DNA of 64,000 nucleotides from assembly GCA_003640645.1 (NCBI GenBank), contig QGHH01000021.1, positions 18,313 through 82,312 on the forward strand, written 5' to 3'. Positions within the stretch are counted from its first letter, which is position 1. Each line of letters begins with the position of its first letter. Below are positions 53,830-61,885 of this stretch, in pieces. This DNA comes from Fredinandcohnia aciditolerans. Lineage in GTDB: Bacteria; Bacillota; Bacilli; Bacillales; Bacillaceae_L. The position numbers and the translations under genes were made by a program. The notes under the pieces are model-generated. The model was not told where the DNA came from, did no database searches, and saw only the letters and a list, made by a program, of their open reading frames with translations.

Positions 53830-54591
53830 TTAATTCATTACCAAACCGCCGTCAACAATAAGGTTTTGACCCGTTACCCCTTTACTCCAAGGTGATGCAA
53901 AGAAAAGAACTGCGTTTGCTACATCTTCCGGTGTTGTTACTTTTTGTAGTGGCGTAGATTCCTTTATCAATTGGAAAACCTCTTCAGACGTTGCCGAACT
54001 TGCATCCGTTGTTTGAAGTAATCCCCCAGAAATCATGTTTACGTTTATTCCATATGGACCAAGGTCTTTTGCCATGTTCCGAGTGAATCCTAAAAGAGCT
54101 GCTTTGCTAGTGTTGTAATCATGGTAAGCAACAACAGGATTTTGAAAGAGATTCGTGCCAATTGTTACAATACGTCCAAAGTCAAGCTCTTTCATGTCTG
54201 GAAGTGCTGCTTGTGTTGTATGTAAAGCTCCTTTTATTGCTCCTTCGAGCTGTGCGTGAAAATCCTCCCAAGAAATAGTTTCGGCGTTCTTTCTTGCGAC
54301 TGGGTCAAAACGAAAATTGATTAAGGCATTATTTACAACGGTTGTTATAGGTTGATCAAAATATTTTTTCGCTTCAACAAATAAATTCTGTACTTGTTCA
54401 CGATTTCTCACATCAGCTTGAATGGAGATCGCATTTTCACCGATTTCTTCTTGTAGAGAACGAGCTTTTGCTTCACTTTGAAAATAGTTGATTACTACCT
54501 TTGCCCCTTCATTCGCAAAAGCTTTTACGATTTCCTTTCCTAATCCTCGTGCACCACCGGTAACGAGAATAACCTGATTTTGTAGTTTCAT
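53830..54591 (-). CDS. SDR oxidoreductase (FabG-like) in a TPP-riboswitch operon
   Basis: A 253-aa SDR with TGGARGLG at 11-18 and the YNTSK motif (Tyr159, Lys163). The usual catalytic Ser is Thr146, and NNAG is NNAL. The position between a TPP riboswitch and thiW argues for a role in thiamine or thiazole metabolism, not in fatty acid synthesis. The ATG at 54591 has GAGGAGG upstream. The reaction is unknown. Confidence 0.85.
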   Translation of the reverse strand: MKLQNQVILVTGGARGLGKEIVKAFANEGAKVVINYFQSEAKARSLQEEIGENAISIQADVRNREQVQNLFVEAKKYFDQPITTVVNNALINFRFDPVARKNAETISWEDFHAQLEGAIKGALHTTQAALPDMKELDFGRIVTIGTNLFQNPVVAYHDYNTSKAALLGFTRNMAKDLGPYGINVNMISGGLLQTTDASSATSEEVFQLIKESTPLQKVTTPEDVANAVLFFASPWSKGVTGQNLIVDGGLVMN

Positions 54592-54625
54592 TCTAGTAGC
54601 CTCCTCAAATAGAAAATAAGAAAAA

Positions 54626-54662
54626 CGCAAAAAAACCAGTTCCACATAAATGGACCTGGTTT
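54626..54662 (-). terminator. TPP-riboswitch terminator
   Basis: Stem AAACCAGGTCCA/TGGAACTGGTTT (one G-U) with loop TTTATG and T7 on the minus strand, just ahead of the SDR ribosome site. Confidence 0.88.
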
Positions 54663-54694
54663 AAGGTATCAAGAAAAAATGGACATTTTCCACT

Positions 54695-54784
54695 CTACTT
54701 TCCTCCGCCGGTATAATCCGGATCAGGTCCAAAGGGTTAAAAAACGCACGCTTTTCTCTCAGCCCAATCGGGCACCCCTAGTAG
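54695..54784 (-). ncRNA. TPP riboswitch (THI element)
   Basis: The minus strand has the THI core AGGGGTGCCC, GGGCTGAGA, CCTTTGGACCTGATCCGG and TTATACCGGCGGAGGAA, closed by CTACT/AGTAG. It controls the SDR gene and thiW. Confidence 0.97.
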
Positions 54785-54924
54785 TTACGAATATTCTTTC
54801 TATAAGGATAGTATGTACTTGCAAAAATGTAAAGGTATTTGATGAATTCAAGATTCTAAGATTCATTATATGGTATAATATGGATAACAGTCTGAATATT
54901 CAATTTATAGAAAGGAGTGCTGGG

Positions 54925-55323
54925 ATGTTATTTTATTTAATGATCGCTCTATTTGCAGTAGGAATTGGAGCGATTGGTTGCGGTATTTTTATGTTTTTTG
55001 TAAAAATGGAAAAGAAAAAGGCGTTTATTATAAGTTTAATAGGATTATTCATTATTATAGTGACCATGGGTTCTGGTAATCTTCGCCCCTCCTATGAGAA
55101 AGAAACCTCCATAATCGTTCAGGAAGTTTCCGTATCGGCCAAAAAAAATGGTGATGGAAAATACAGTTGTAATGTAAGTGATCCATACAGCGTGTATCAG
55201 TTTTATAGCGAAGATAAAAAAGAGGTCGAGGATTTTTGCGCTCAATTTAGCAAAGGTGAAACATATGAAATCACATTCCAGTTTAAATCTGGTAAATATA
55301 CCATTTTAGGAGTAATTAAGTAA
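54925..55323 (+). CDS. Small membrane protein with extracellular-type domain
   Basis: A 132-aa protein with two hydrophobic helices (about 2-25 and 32-50) and a soluble C-terminal domain of about 75 residues containing two cysteines (YSCNVSDP and EDFCAQF). I do not recognise it. The ATG at 54925 has AAAGGAG 7 nt upstream; longer in-frame extensions would run through the TPP riboswitch region and are unlikely. No operon partner. Confidence 0.75.
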   Translation: MLFYLMIALFAVGIGAIGCGIFMFFVKMEKKKAFIISLIGLFIIIVTMGSGNLRPSYEKETSIIVQEVSVSAKKNGDGKYSCNVSDPYSVYQFYSEDKKEVEDFCAQFSKGETYEITFQFKSGKYTILGVIK

Positions 55324-55346
55324 AGGCCGGGAGATTCCTGGCCTTA
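55322..55346. terminator. Terminator between convergent genes
   Basis: Stem AAGGCC(G/A)GG/CCTGGCCTT with a short loop, shared by the small membrane protein gene and the AlkD-like gene. Confidence 0.7.
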
Positions 55347-56006
55347 AATATATTTACTACCTTCTCTAACACTTAGCTTTTGCAATGGTGTTTCATTTAT
55401 AAATTGACGGACTGAATCTGGGTTTGTCTTTGAGTATTCGCGCAAAGCCCAGCCAATTGCTTTTTGGATGAAAAATTCTTTACTTGTTGCATTGGCTTTT
55501 ATGTATTTGTACAGGATGTTTTCATTTGTTTCTTCCTTATATTTTAACTGGAAAAGAATTGATGAACGTGTAAGCCATAAATGCTCACCAAATGCCCAGC
55601 CTTCAATTGTTTCCTCTATAATACTAGGTGTTACTTTAGCTATATTTCCAACTATATGTGGTGAAAGAACATCGACAGTATCCCACCAAGATTTTGTAGT
55701 AATGAGCTCCTCGATAAAAGTTAAATGGCTACTATTGACTTTTTTTATAGATCTAACTAAATAATCCTGTGCAGCATATTGGTATTCCCGTTCATCCTTT
55801 TTCCACAACTGTGTAACAAGTTCAAGATTTAAATCCTTTTTTAATATTCCTGTTTCATTATAAAAATTACGTGTTAATTGTCTCCTTAAAGGTGTTTTTA
55901 TTCCGAGAAACGGAAAATGGTTTTTCATATATTTTTGCATCGGTAACGCATTAGCGGGATTACTATGTTCTTCGAATAATGTAACGAGATGGTTTAAATC
56001 CTCCAT
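55344..56006 (-). CDS. DNA alkylation repair protein (AlkD-like HEAT repeat)
   Basis: A 220-aa all-helical protein of the AlkD family: YMKNHFPFLGIKTPLRRQLTRNF near 25-50, WKKDEREYQYAAQDYL near 88, TTKSWWDTVDVLSPHIVG near 123, LWLTRSSILFQLKYK and IQKAIGWALREYSKTNPDSVRQFI near 185. It is a base-excision glycosylase by homology. AAAGGAG site. Standalone. Confidence 0.9.
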   Translation of the reverse strand: MEDLNHLVTLFEEHSNPANALPMQKYMKNHFPFLGIKTPLRRQLTRNFYNETGILKKDLNLELVTQLWKKDEREYQYAAQDYLVRSIKKVNSSHLTFIEELITTKSWWDTVDVLSPHIVGNIAKVTPSIIEETIEGWAFGEHLWLTRSSILFQLKYKEETNENILYKYIKANATSKEFFIQKAIGWALREYSKTNPDSVRQFINETPLQKLSVREGSKYI

Positions 56007-56071
56007 TGTATTGCTCCTTTAAAAGATTTGGTATCCTCATTGTACTCGATGCTGCTATTCTTACAAAATAA

Positions 56072-56120
56072 AAAATACTATCTTTTCTATGTAAGTATAC
56101 GTACGAAAAGATAGTATTTT
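56072..56120. terminator. Terminator with perfect 16-bp stem
   Basis: AAAATACTATCTTTTC/GAAAAGATAGTATTTT around a 17-nt loop. It lies just after the stop of the 43-codon gene on the minus strand. Confidence 0.85.
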
Positions 56121-56131
56121 AAATTCGTTAC

Positions 56132-56263
56132 TTATTGCATTTTAATAGGTGTTACGACTGCAAATAGGTTTTCTGTTGGATTGTTGAGGTTGACTCCAAT
56201 TACTTTATACCCTTCACTATCCTTGTAATCATTTGTAACTGGTGTTTTAATCTCGTTGCTCAT
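56132..56263 (-). CDS. Small protein (43 aa)
   Basis: An open frame of 43 codons with AAGGGAAG upstream of the ATG and a strong terminator after the stop. The product reads SNEIKTPVTNDYKDSEGYKV then GVNLNNPTENLFAVVTPI; it is soluble and unrecognised. A complete expression unit of this size between larger genes looks real. Confidence 0.65.
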   Translation of the reverse strand: MSNEIKTPVTNDYKDSEGYKVIGVNLNNPTENLFAVVTPIKMQ

Positions 56264-56398
56264 TTTCCGTACTTCCCTTCTAACATTTTTCTCACACAAT
56301 AAGTAGTATATGATGAGGTAACGAAAATGTGCTTTCTTTTAAAAAAAATTTTACTTTTATATTTTGGCTGTTTTCGCAAACTTTGTTGTTTTTATATC

Positions 56399-56526
56399 GT
56401 TGACTTCCGCTTCAGGTGGACGCTTTCCGCGGGCGTGGCTTGAGCCTCCTCGTCGCTACCGCTCCTGCGGGGTCTCAAGTCTCACGCTTTTCCCGCAGGA
56501 GTCGCCACCTTACGCTCCAATCAAAT
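56399..56526. repeat. GC-rich Bacillaceae dispersed repeat
   Basis: A GC-rich stretch in an AT-rich gap, beginning TTGACTTCCGC and ending GCTCCAATCAA. It carries a perfect 10-bp inverted repeat CTCCTGCGGG (56462-56471) / CCCGCAGGAG (56492-56501). I recall closely similar sequences in many Bacillaceae chromosomes; no protein function is known. It overlaps no supported gene. Confidence 0.75.
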
Positions 56527-56573
56527 TGGTTTGCAATTTATTAACAAAAAGCAACAATCTTTTAGAAAAGAGC

Positions 56574-57026
56574 CTATATTTTTAATGCTTCATTTCGTAC
56601 GCGCTCGATAAATTCCCTTACAACATCATTGTTTGCATTTTTACTGCTTAGTTTTAGCATGGCCCGTCCGACAAAATTAACTCCTCCGTTTTGTCCTTCA
56701 TATATGAATTTAGTGTGGGACTCGTCAATTTTTAGTAGGGTGAAAGTTGTAGTGATTTCGAATGCTTTTCCTAGAACAAAGCTTGTTTGCTTTAGCTTTT
56801 TGTTTTCGGTATTTTCATATTGTGTCGTTTCAACAATATAGGTTTCTACACGTTTTCCCTCGCGATATTTTTGTTGATGCTTTGCCCCAACCTCTTCTTC
56901 CGTTTTTTCAATCAAGGTATGCTCTTCTACTTTCGGCATTATTTTTTTTATATGTTCGTCAGAAAATAGCATCCAAACCTTTTCAATATTTGCCTCAATG
57001 ATCGTTTCTTCTTTCCATTCAATCAT
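56574..57026 (-). CDS. SRPBCC (START/Bet v1-like) family protein
   Basis: A 150-aa protein with the SRPBCC pattern: WKEETIIEANIEKVWMLFSDEHIKKIMP at the N-terminus, central beta strands and the C-terminal helix KNANNDVVREFIERVRNEAL. Such proteins bind hydrophobic ligands. Its ATG overlaps the MerR-regulator stop (ATGA), so it is translationally coupled and probably regulated by it. Confidence 0.83.
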   Translation of the reverse strand: MIEWKEETIIEANIEKVWMLFSDEHIKKIMPKVEEHTLIEKTEEEVGAKHQQKYREGKRVETYIVETTQYENTENKKLKQTSFVLGKAFEITTTFTLLKIDESHTKFIYEGQNGGVNFVGRAMLKLSSKNANNDVVREFIERVRNEALKI

Positions 57027-57367
57027 TTGTTTTCCTCCTTCCCAGATGCGAGAAATTCATCAATCTCTTCCTTTTGTTGTTGTAGTTCTGCAATTAGATG
57101 TTCAATTTTAGTTCTCTTTTGAAGTAGTAATTTATCTAGGTTTGCGAAAGACTCATCCTCCATGACTGATACCATTTCTTGAATTGAAAAGCCAAGCTTC
57201 CTTAGTTTTACAAGTAGTACTGCAAGAAAAAAGCTACCATCATCATAGTACCGGTATTTGTTTTTTGGATCGATGTAAGCTGGTTCTAGAAGTTTGACTT
57301 CCGCATAGTAACGCAATGTTTCCTTGCTTAATCCGGTCAGTTCCGCAAATTCCTTTATTTTGTACAT
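57023..57367 (-). CDS. MerR-family transcriptional regulator
   Basis: A 114-aa regulator with an N-terminal winged helix (YKIKEFAELTGLSKETLRYYAEVKLLEP), the RYYDDGSFFLAVLLVKLRKLGFSIQEM segment and a coiled coil (LLLQKRTKIEHLIAELQQQKEEIDEF). No cysteines suited to metal sensing are seen, so it likely senses a small molecule. It is followed by the SRPBCC gene. Confidence 0.9.
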   Translation of the reverse strand: MYKIKEFAELTGLSKETLRYYAEVKLLEPAYIDPKNKYRYYDDGSFFLAVLLVKLRKLGFSIQEMVSVMEDESFANLDKLLLQKRTKIEHLIAELQQQKEEIDEFLASGKEENK

Positions 57368-57384
57368 CTTCGCCCTCCCTTTTT

Positions 57385-57416
57385 ATCTTAAAGTGTGTGG
57401 TGCACGCCTTAGTCAA
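57385..57416 (-). promoter_or_regulatory. MerR-type promoter of the regulator-SRPBCC operon
   Basis: On the minus strand TTGACT and TAAGAT are separated by 20 nt, an over-long spacer typical of MerR-activated promoters. AAGG...CTT ends mark a weak dyad in the spacer. Confidence 0.55.
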
Positions 57417-57527
57417 TATAAAATTCAATTTTACTTAAAAGTTTGTCCATCTATCAGTTCTTAATAACGTATTTTACCTATATATATTGTATGAATAGAT
57501 TCCATTAAAAGAAAGGTGGTTGCTACA

Positions 57528-58580
57528 TTGATTGAAAATTCATTTTATACACAAGAATTCCACGGACCCTATGAGCTTTTTAATTTAGGAGATTTCAAAC
57601 TAGAGGAAGGAGGCATGATTCCAAACTGTCAGCTAGCCTATGCCACATTCGGAGAGCTTAATGAAGCAAGAGATAATGCTATTGTCATTCCTACTTGGTT
57701 TTCTGGTACAAATAAAGCCTATGAACCATATATAGGTGAAGGACGAGCATTGGATCCGTCTAAATATTTTATTGTGATTATCAACCAAATTGGAAATGGA
57801 CTTTCAAGCTCACCTCATAATAGCCCTGCTCCCATAAGTATGTCGAATTTCCCGGATGTAAGAATTGGTGATGATGTACGAGCTCAGCATCAATTCCTTA
57901 CTGAAAAATATGGAATCAATGAAATTGCGTTAGTTGTTGGCGGGTCTATGGGAGCACAACAAACATACGAGTGGGCAGTTAGATTTCCCGACATGGTTAA
58001 ACGTGCAGCTCCGATTGCGGGTACTGCCAAGAATACGACACATGATTTCATCTTTACTGACACATTAATCGAAGCGATTACTTCAGATCCAGGCTGGAAT
58101 CATGGAAACTATCAGTCTTGTACAGAAGTGGTCGACGGATTAAACAGGCATGCTAAAATATGGGCTGTTATGGGACTTAGTACGGAATTTTATAAACAGG
58201 AAAAATGGCGCCTATTTGGTGTCAATTCTGTCGAAGAATTCGTAAACGACTTTTTACAGCCTCTTTTTGCAGCGATGGATCCAAACGCGCTATTAACAAT
58301 GGCATGGAAATGGCAACGCGGGGATGTTAGCCGAATGACAAATGGTAATCTAGAAGAAGCACTTGGAAGAATTAAAGCAAAAACATTTGTTATGCCAATT
58401 GATGAAGATATGTTCTTCCCTCCGCGTGATTGTGAAGCAGAACAAAAATTGATTCCTAACAGTGAACTACGTGTAATTAACAGCATTTGCGGTCATTTTG
58501 GATTATTCGGCGCAGATGGTCCAGCTTATTTTGAACAAATAGATAAACACCTTAAAGAACTTTTAGCGACTCCTGTATAA
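57528..58580 (+). CDS. Alpha/beta-hydrolase of the MetX (homoserine O-acetyltransferase) family
   Basis: A 350-aa protein with the MetX-type nucleophile elbow VVGGSMGAQQTYEWA (Ser near 141) and the late acid/His pair in MPIDEDMFFPPRD and SICGHFGLFG. The N-terminal IPNCQLAYATFGELNEARDNAIVIPTWFSG region is family-typical. True homoserine acetyltransferases have GPSMGxxM here, so this is a MetX relative of uncertain substrate. It starts at TTG 57528, with AAAGGTGG 8 nt upstream. Confidence 0.82.
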   Translation: MIENSFYTQEFHGPYELFNLGDFKLEEGGMIPNCQLAYATFGELNEARDNAIVIPTWFSGTNKAYEPYIGEGRALDPSKYFIVIINQIGNGLSSSPHNSPAPISMSNFPDVRIGDDVRAQHQFLTEKYGINEIALVVGGSMGAQQTYEWAVRFPDMVKRAAPIAGTAKNTTHDFIFTDTLIEAITSDPGWNHGNYQSCTEVVDGLNRHAKIWAVMGLSTEFYKQEKWRLFGVNSVEEFVNDFLQPLFAAMDPNALLTMAWKWQRGDVSRMTNGNLEEALGRIKAKTFVMPIDEDMFFPPRDCEAEQKLIPNSELRVINSICGHFGLFGADGPAYFEQIDKHLKELLATPV

Positions 58581-58606
58581 ACGACTTTATTTATCATAAA
58601 GGATCT

Positions 58607-58635
58607 CGCCATCTACCTGCTAGATGGCTTTTTTG
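58607..58635 (+). terminator. Terminator of the MetX-like gene
   Basis: Stem GCCATCTA/TAGATGGC with a 5-nt loop and T6. Confidence 0.92.
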
Positions 58636-58708
58636 TTTTATTTTATGTGTAAAATGAACTAGAAAGAGCCATATTAGTATCATACTAACTGGGAAAGGAT
58701 GGTACTAC

Positions 58709-58852
58709 ATGAAGAAGGATGAACATCTGAAGAATCAGGTACTTTATATCACGAACCCCGCTTATGATGCTTTGCATTCGGAAAATCTACTTGAGGATCA
58801 TGATGAAGAAATGGATCGTGAACAGTTGTCCCTATTGAATAGAGAATTATAA
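58709..58852 (+). CDS. Small acidic protein (47 aa)
   Basis: An open frame of 47 codons with AAAGGA about 9 nt before the ATG and a terminator after the stop. The product starts MKKDEHLKNQVLYITNPAYD and is acidic (EDHDEEMDRE). Unrecognised. It is convergent with the DPBB-protein gene. Confidence 0.65.
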   Translation: MKKDEHLKNQVLYITNPAYDALHSENLLEDHDEEMDREQLSLLNREL

Positions 58853-58857
58853 AATAA

Positions 58858-58896
58858 AAAAGGAGGACAATTTAGACATTGTTCTCCTTTTGTCAT
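58858..58896. terminator. Bidirectional terminator
   Basis: Stem AAAAGGAGGACAAT/ATTGTTCTCCTTTT (one G-U) with loop TTAGAC between convergent genes. Confidence 0.87.
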
Positions 58897-59343
58897 TTAA
58901 TCAATGGGTGTAATTTCTACATTTAGTACCCCAACACTAGGCGCTGCACCCAGTGCTTCAAAAGCTTTACGGTGAAGATTGATTCGGTTCGCTGGGAATT
59001 TCTTCACTTCATCAACAACTGTTACGATGATATCTTGATTCGGAACAAACGAAACGTTTCGGATTCGTAAACGTTGGCCACATTTAAAAGGGCTTTTTTC
59101 CCCAACGGCTACAGTCATGTTGTTATCATAGGACCAGCCAATTTCACACTTTGTTGGCGTACCTCCCCATGTCCATGTGGCCTTACCTAAGATAGTATCA
59201 GGATTGCGGTTCCAATCCCAACCATAGTAAGGTGATGGATACTGTGGTACGTATTGGGGGTAATAATACTCATCATACATATTCCGTGGTTCTAAGTATC
59301 CATGACAATAAGGGCAGTAAAAACCAGACGTATGTCTTATCAT
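58897..59343 (-). CDS. DPBB (RlpA/expansin-like) domain protein with Tyr-rich N-terminus
   Basis: A 148-aa protein: an N-terminal CPYCHG and a Tyr/Pro-rich segment (about 24-45), then a double-psi beta barrel from about 52 (ATWTWGGTPTKCEIG ... VTVVDEVKKFPANRINLHRKAFEALG ... GVLNVEITPID). The conserved DxxHRxAFxxLG-like end is typical of RlpA/expansin barrels. No signal peptide is visible; a spore-surface role is possible but unproven. Confidence 0.75.
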   Translation of the reverse strand: MIRHTSGFYCPYCHGYLEPRNMYDEYYYPQYVPQYPSPYYGWDWNRNPDTILGKATWTWGGTPTKCEIGWSYDNNMTVAVGEKSPFKCGQRLRIRNVSFVPNQDIIVTVVDEVKKFPANRINLHRKAFEALGAAPSVGVLNVEITPID

Positions 59344-59474
59344 CTCACTTCTTCTCCTTCGAAACCAGTATTTTACTAATTACTTCGTCTACTTAAATGT
59401 ATGTTAAACGACTAGTATTGGTTCCTATTAGAGTAATACTTAGATTATATCGTCGAAGTGTTTATAAGTTCTTC
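59344..59474. other. Intergenic region, nothing identified
   Basis: AT-rich sequence between two minus-strand genes. It contains the promoter of the DPBB gene presumably, but no motif that I can name. Confidence 0.4.
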
Positions 59475-59930
59475 TTAGTTTCCTTCTTCGTTGTTTTGTA
59501 GGCGAAATAAATCAAGTAAATCATTTTTATTGGTAACAAGGTCATCTAATGTATATCCATATAGCACGTTAATGAATGACTGTAATGCTTCGTATAGAGC
59601 CCGTTTTAGTTTACAAGATGGTGAAATTGCGCAATAGCCTCCGCCTTCTTTAAAGCATTCAACGACGTTAAAGTCCTCTTCGGTATTAGAAACTACTTCT
59701 CCGATATTAATCTCCTTTGGATGCTTTGCTAGCTTAAAGCCCCCATTACGTCCTCTAATGGTTATGATATATTCCAGTTTTCCTAGATGATGAATGATCT
59801 TCATTAAATGATTTTTTGATATATTATAAGCTTCTGCAATTTCCTGTATTGTGGTCAATTCTTCGTCTTTTTTCATTGCCAGATACATTAAAACACGTAA
59901 TGAATAATCGGTATAATTTGTTAGTTTCAT
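59475..59930 (-). CDS. nsrR: Nitric-oxide-sensing Rrf2-family repressor NsrR
   Basis: A 151-aa Rrf2 regulator with the winged helix (TIQEIAEAYNISKNHLMKIIHHLG near 27-50, RGRNGGFKLA near 60) and three cysteines C92, C100 and C106 that bind the [4Fe-4S] cluster read by nitric oxide. It diverges from hmp, its classical target, with two NsrR-like boxes between. CymR or IscR are less likely given the context. Confidence 0.93.
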   Translation of the reverse strand: MKLTNYTDYSLRVLMYLAMKKDEELTTIQEIAEAYNISKNHLMKIIHHLGKLEYIITIRGRNGGFKLAKHPKEINIGEVVSNTEEDFNVVECFKEGGGYCAISPSCKLKRALYEALQSFINVLYGYTLDDLVTNKNDLLDLFRLQNNEEGN

Positions 59931-60014
59931 GATAAAAAACCCCTTATATTGGTGAGTTCACTATTAGTATAGCATGAAAGTCCTATTTCTACTGTAAATG
60001 TGACAACTTTTCAA

Positions 60015-60085
60015 AAGATGTATTCAAAGGGTATCTTTTATTATCACTGTCATTATATTATAAACATGTATTCAAAATATTGGTT
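60015..60085 (+). promoter_or_regulatory. Two NsrR-like operators upstream of hmp
   Basis: The 23-bp site at 60015-60037 begins AAGATGTATT and ends GTATCTT, and a second at 60063-60085 begins AACATGTATT and ends ATTGGTT. Both follow the known NsrR dyad AAGATGYATT-N-AATRCATCTT in the left arm and partly in the right. The hmp start is 20 nt beyond the second. Confidence 0.6.
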
Positions 60086-60104
60086 TAGGAAAGGACGTTA
60101 TATC

Positions 60105-61325
60105 ATGCTTAGCCAAAAAACAATTGAAATCGTGAAAAGCACAGTTCCAGTACTAGAAAAATATGGTAAAGATATTACTTCTTATTTTTACAAGCGTATG
60201 TTCACTAATAACCCTGAATTATTAAATATTTTTAACCATGCAAATCAAAGACAAGGCCGTCAACAAACTGCATTAGCAAACGCAGTATACGCAGCAGCTG
60301 CAAACATTGATAATTTAGCGGCGATTATTCCGGTTGTAAAACAAATTGGTCAAAAACACCGTGCATTAGGAATACAACCAGAGCATTACCCAATTGTTGG
60401 TGAAAATCTTCTTGGTGCAATTAAAGAAGTATTAGGCGATGCAGCAACAGATGAGATAATCAATGCATGGGCTGAAGCTTATGGTGTAATTGCGGACGCA
60501 TTCATTGGTGTAGAAAAAGAAATGTATAATGAAGCTAAGGAACAACCTGGTGGCTGGGAAGGTTTCAGAAACTTTGTAGTAGATCGTAAAGTAAAAGAAA
60601 GTGAAGTGATTACCTCTTTCTACTTAAAGCCTGCAGATGGAAAAGAAATTGCATCTTACCAAGCTGGTCAATACTTAACTGTTAAAGTTCAGCCTGAAGG
60701 TGATGAATATACTCATCTTCGCCATTATAGTCTTTCTGATGCACCTGGAAAAGATTATTATCGTATCTCTGTAAAACGTGAAGAGCATGGTGTTGTTTCA
60801 ACTTACTTACATCAAGAAATTAAAGAGGGCGATGTAATTACTGTAAGTGCACCAGCTGGTGACTTTGTCCTTGAATCAAAAGCGACTCCTGCTATCTTAA
60901 TTAGTGGTGGAGTTGGATTAACGCCAATGGTGAGCATGTTAAATACAATAGTCGAACAACAACCTGAACGTGAAGTTATCTTTATCCATGGAGCTCTTAA
61001 CAGTGAGGTTCATGCATTAAAGGATGAGGTTGCAAGCGTTGCAGCAAAACATGATCATGTAAAGAACTTTGTTGCTTACTCTGCGCCTACTGAACAAGAC
61101 CGTCAGGACATGAATTTTGATAAGGAAGGCTTTATTGATCTTGAGTGGTTAAAAGCAACTGTAGATACGAAGGAAGCAGACTTTTATTTCTGCGGTCCTG
61201 TTCCATTCATGAAAATGATGTATCGTTCACTTAAAGAATGGGGAGTTGCATCTGAAAACATTCACTTCGAATTCTTCGGACCAGCAAGTGAATTAGAAGA
61301 ACCAACTGAAGCAGTTACAGCGTAA
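60105..61325 (+). CDS. hmp: Flavohemoprotein, nitric oxide dioxygenase
   Basis: Detoxifies nitric oxide to nitrate with oxygen and NAD(P)H. The 406-aa protein has a globin domain (1-138: proximal His in KQIGQKHRALGIQPEHY near 85), an FAD domain with RHYSLSDAPGKDYYRISVKRE near 205 and a NAD domain with ILISGGVGLTPMVSML near 268 and FYFCGPVPFMKMM near 365. I start at the ATG at 60105 (AAAGGA upstream); earlier in-frame ATGs lie within the operators. Confidence 0.96.
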   Translation: MLSQKTIEIVKSTVPVLEKYGKDITSYFYKRMFTNNPELLNIFNHANQRQGRQQTALANAVYAAAANIDNLAAIIPVVKQIGQKHRALGIQPEHYPIVGENLLGAIKEVLGDAATDEIINAWAEAYGVIADAFIGVEKEMYNEAKEQPGGWEGFRNFVVDRKVKESEVITSFYLKPADGKEIASYQAGQYLTVKVQPEGDEYTHLRHYSLSDAPGKDYYRISVKREEHGVVSTYLHQEIKEGDVITVSAPAGDFVLESKATPAILISGGVGLTPMVSMLNTIVEQQPEREVIFIHGALNSEVHALKDEVASVAAKHDHVKNFVAYSAPTEQDRQDMNFDKEGFIDLEWLKATVDTKEADFYFCGPVPFMKMMYRSLKEWGVASENIHFEFFGPASELEEPTEAVTA

Positions 61326-61337
61326 TAACCAAAATAA

Positions 61338-61388
61338 AAAAAGTGCCAATCGGCTGCTCTATGTAAGAATCGATTGGCACTCTTTTTA
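61338..61388. terminator. Bidirectional terminator after hmp
   Basis: Stem AAGTGCCAATCG/CGATTGGCACT with an 18-nt loop, A and T tracts on both sides. Confidence 0.87.
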
Positions 61389-61652
61389 TAGTCTGAACAT
61401 ATTACGAAGTCTCATTACATTATAAAAAAATGCGGCATCCCTGCCCTCTTTTGTATATCGATTTCGCTGTTGACGTAAACACTCCATAAAAGCTAAGTCA
61501 CATTCTCGTGACGGGCCATATCTTTGATAACAAAGGTCATGTCTCATACAACATGAATCAACACGATTAGTCGGTGGACCGGACCCACCACAGCCTGGAC
61601 CACACCATCTATAGCCAGGCATACAAAAGCCCAATCCTCTTCTCCTAGTCAT
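61386..61652 (-). CDS. Small phospholipase A2-like protein
   Basis: An 88-aa protein with a glycine-rich calcium loop WCGPGCGGSGPP (16-27) and the PLA2 catalytic motif CCMRHDLCY (34-42, His38-Asp39), followed by a Cys-containing helix (ECDLAFMECLRQ) and a basic tail. This looks like the short PLA2 fold found in Bacillus proteins similar to parvovirus VP1. No signal peptide. Activity and target are unproven. GGAGGG ribosome site. Confidence 0.8.
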   Translation of the reverse strand: MTRRRGLGFCMPGYRWCGPGCGGSGPPTNRVDSCCMRHDLCYQRYGPSRECDLAFMECLRQQRNRYTKEGRDAAFFYNVMRLRNMFRL

Positions 61653-61885
61653 GACACTCCCTCCTTTTTGTAGTGAACTATACTAATAAAATATGTTGTG
61701 ATTTCATGAAAGGAAGGGCCATTGACATGATTATCTATAAGACTATTAAAAAATAATTGAAATATCTGATAAAAGTTTGGTACTATTATTCTAATATATT
61801 GTCCAAAGCGATAGGCCAATGGAATATTCATTTGCCTTTTTTTATTTGTACGACCTATTTCTATCATTAAAAAAAGGAGATCAAA
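61653..61885. other. Intergenic region, no gene identified
   Basis: AT-rich gap between the divergent PLA2-like and MFS genes, presumably carrying both promoters. I see no conserved RNA element or coding frame with a ribosome site. Confidence 0.45.

Noticed and set aside
56364-56585. Plus-strand ORF through the GC-rich repeat
   Set aside because: It merely reads the dispersed repeat and lacks initiation signals.
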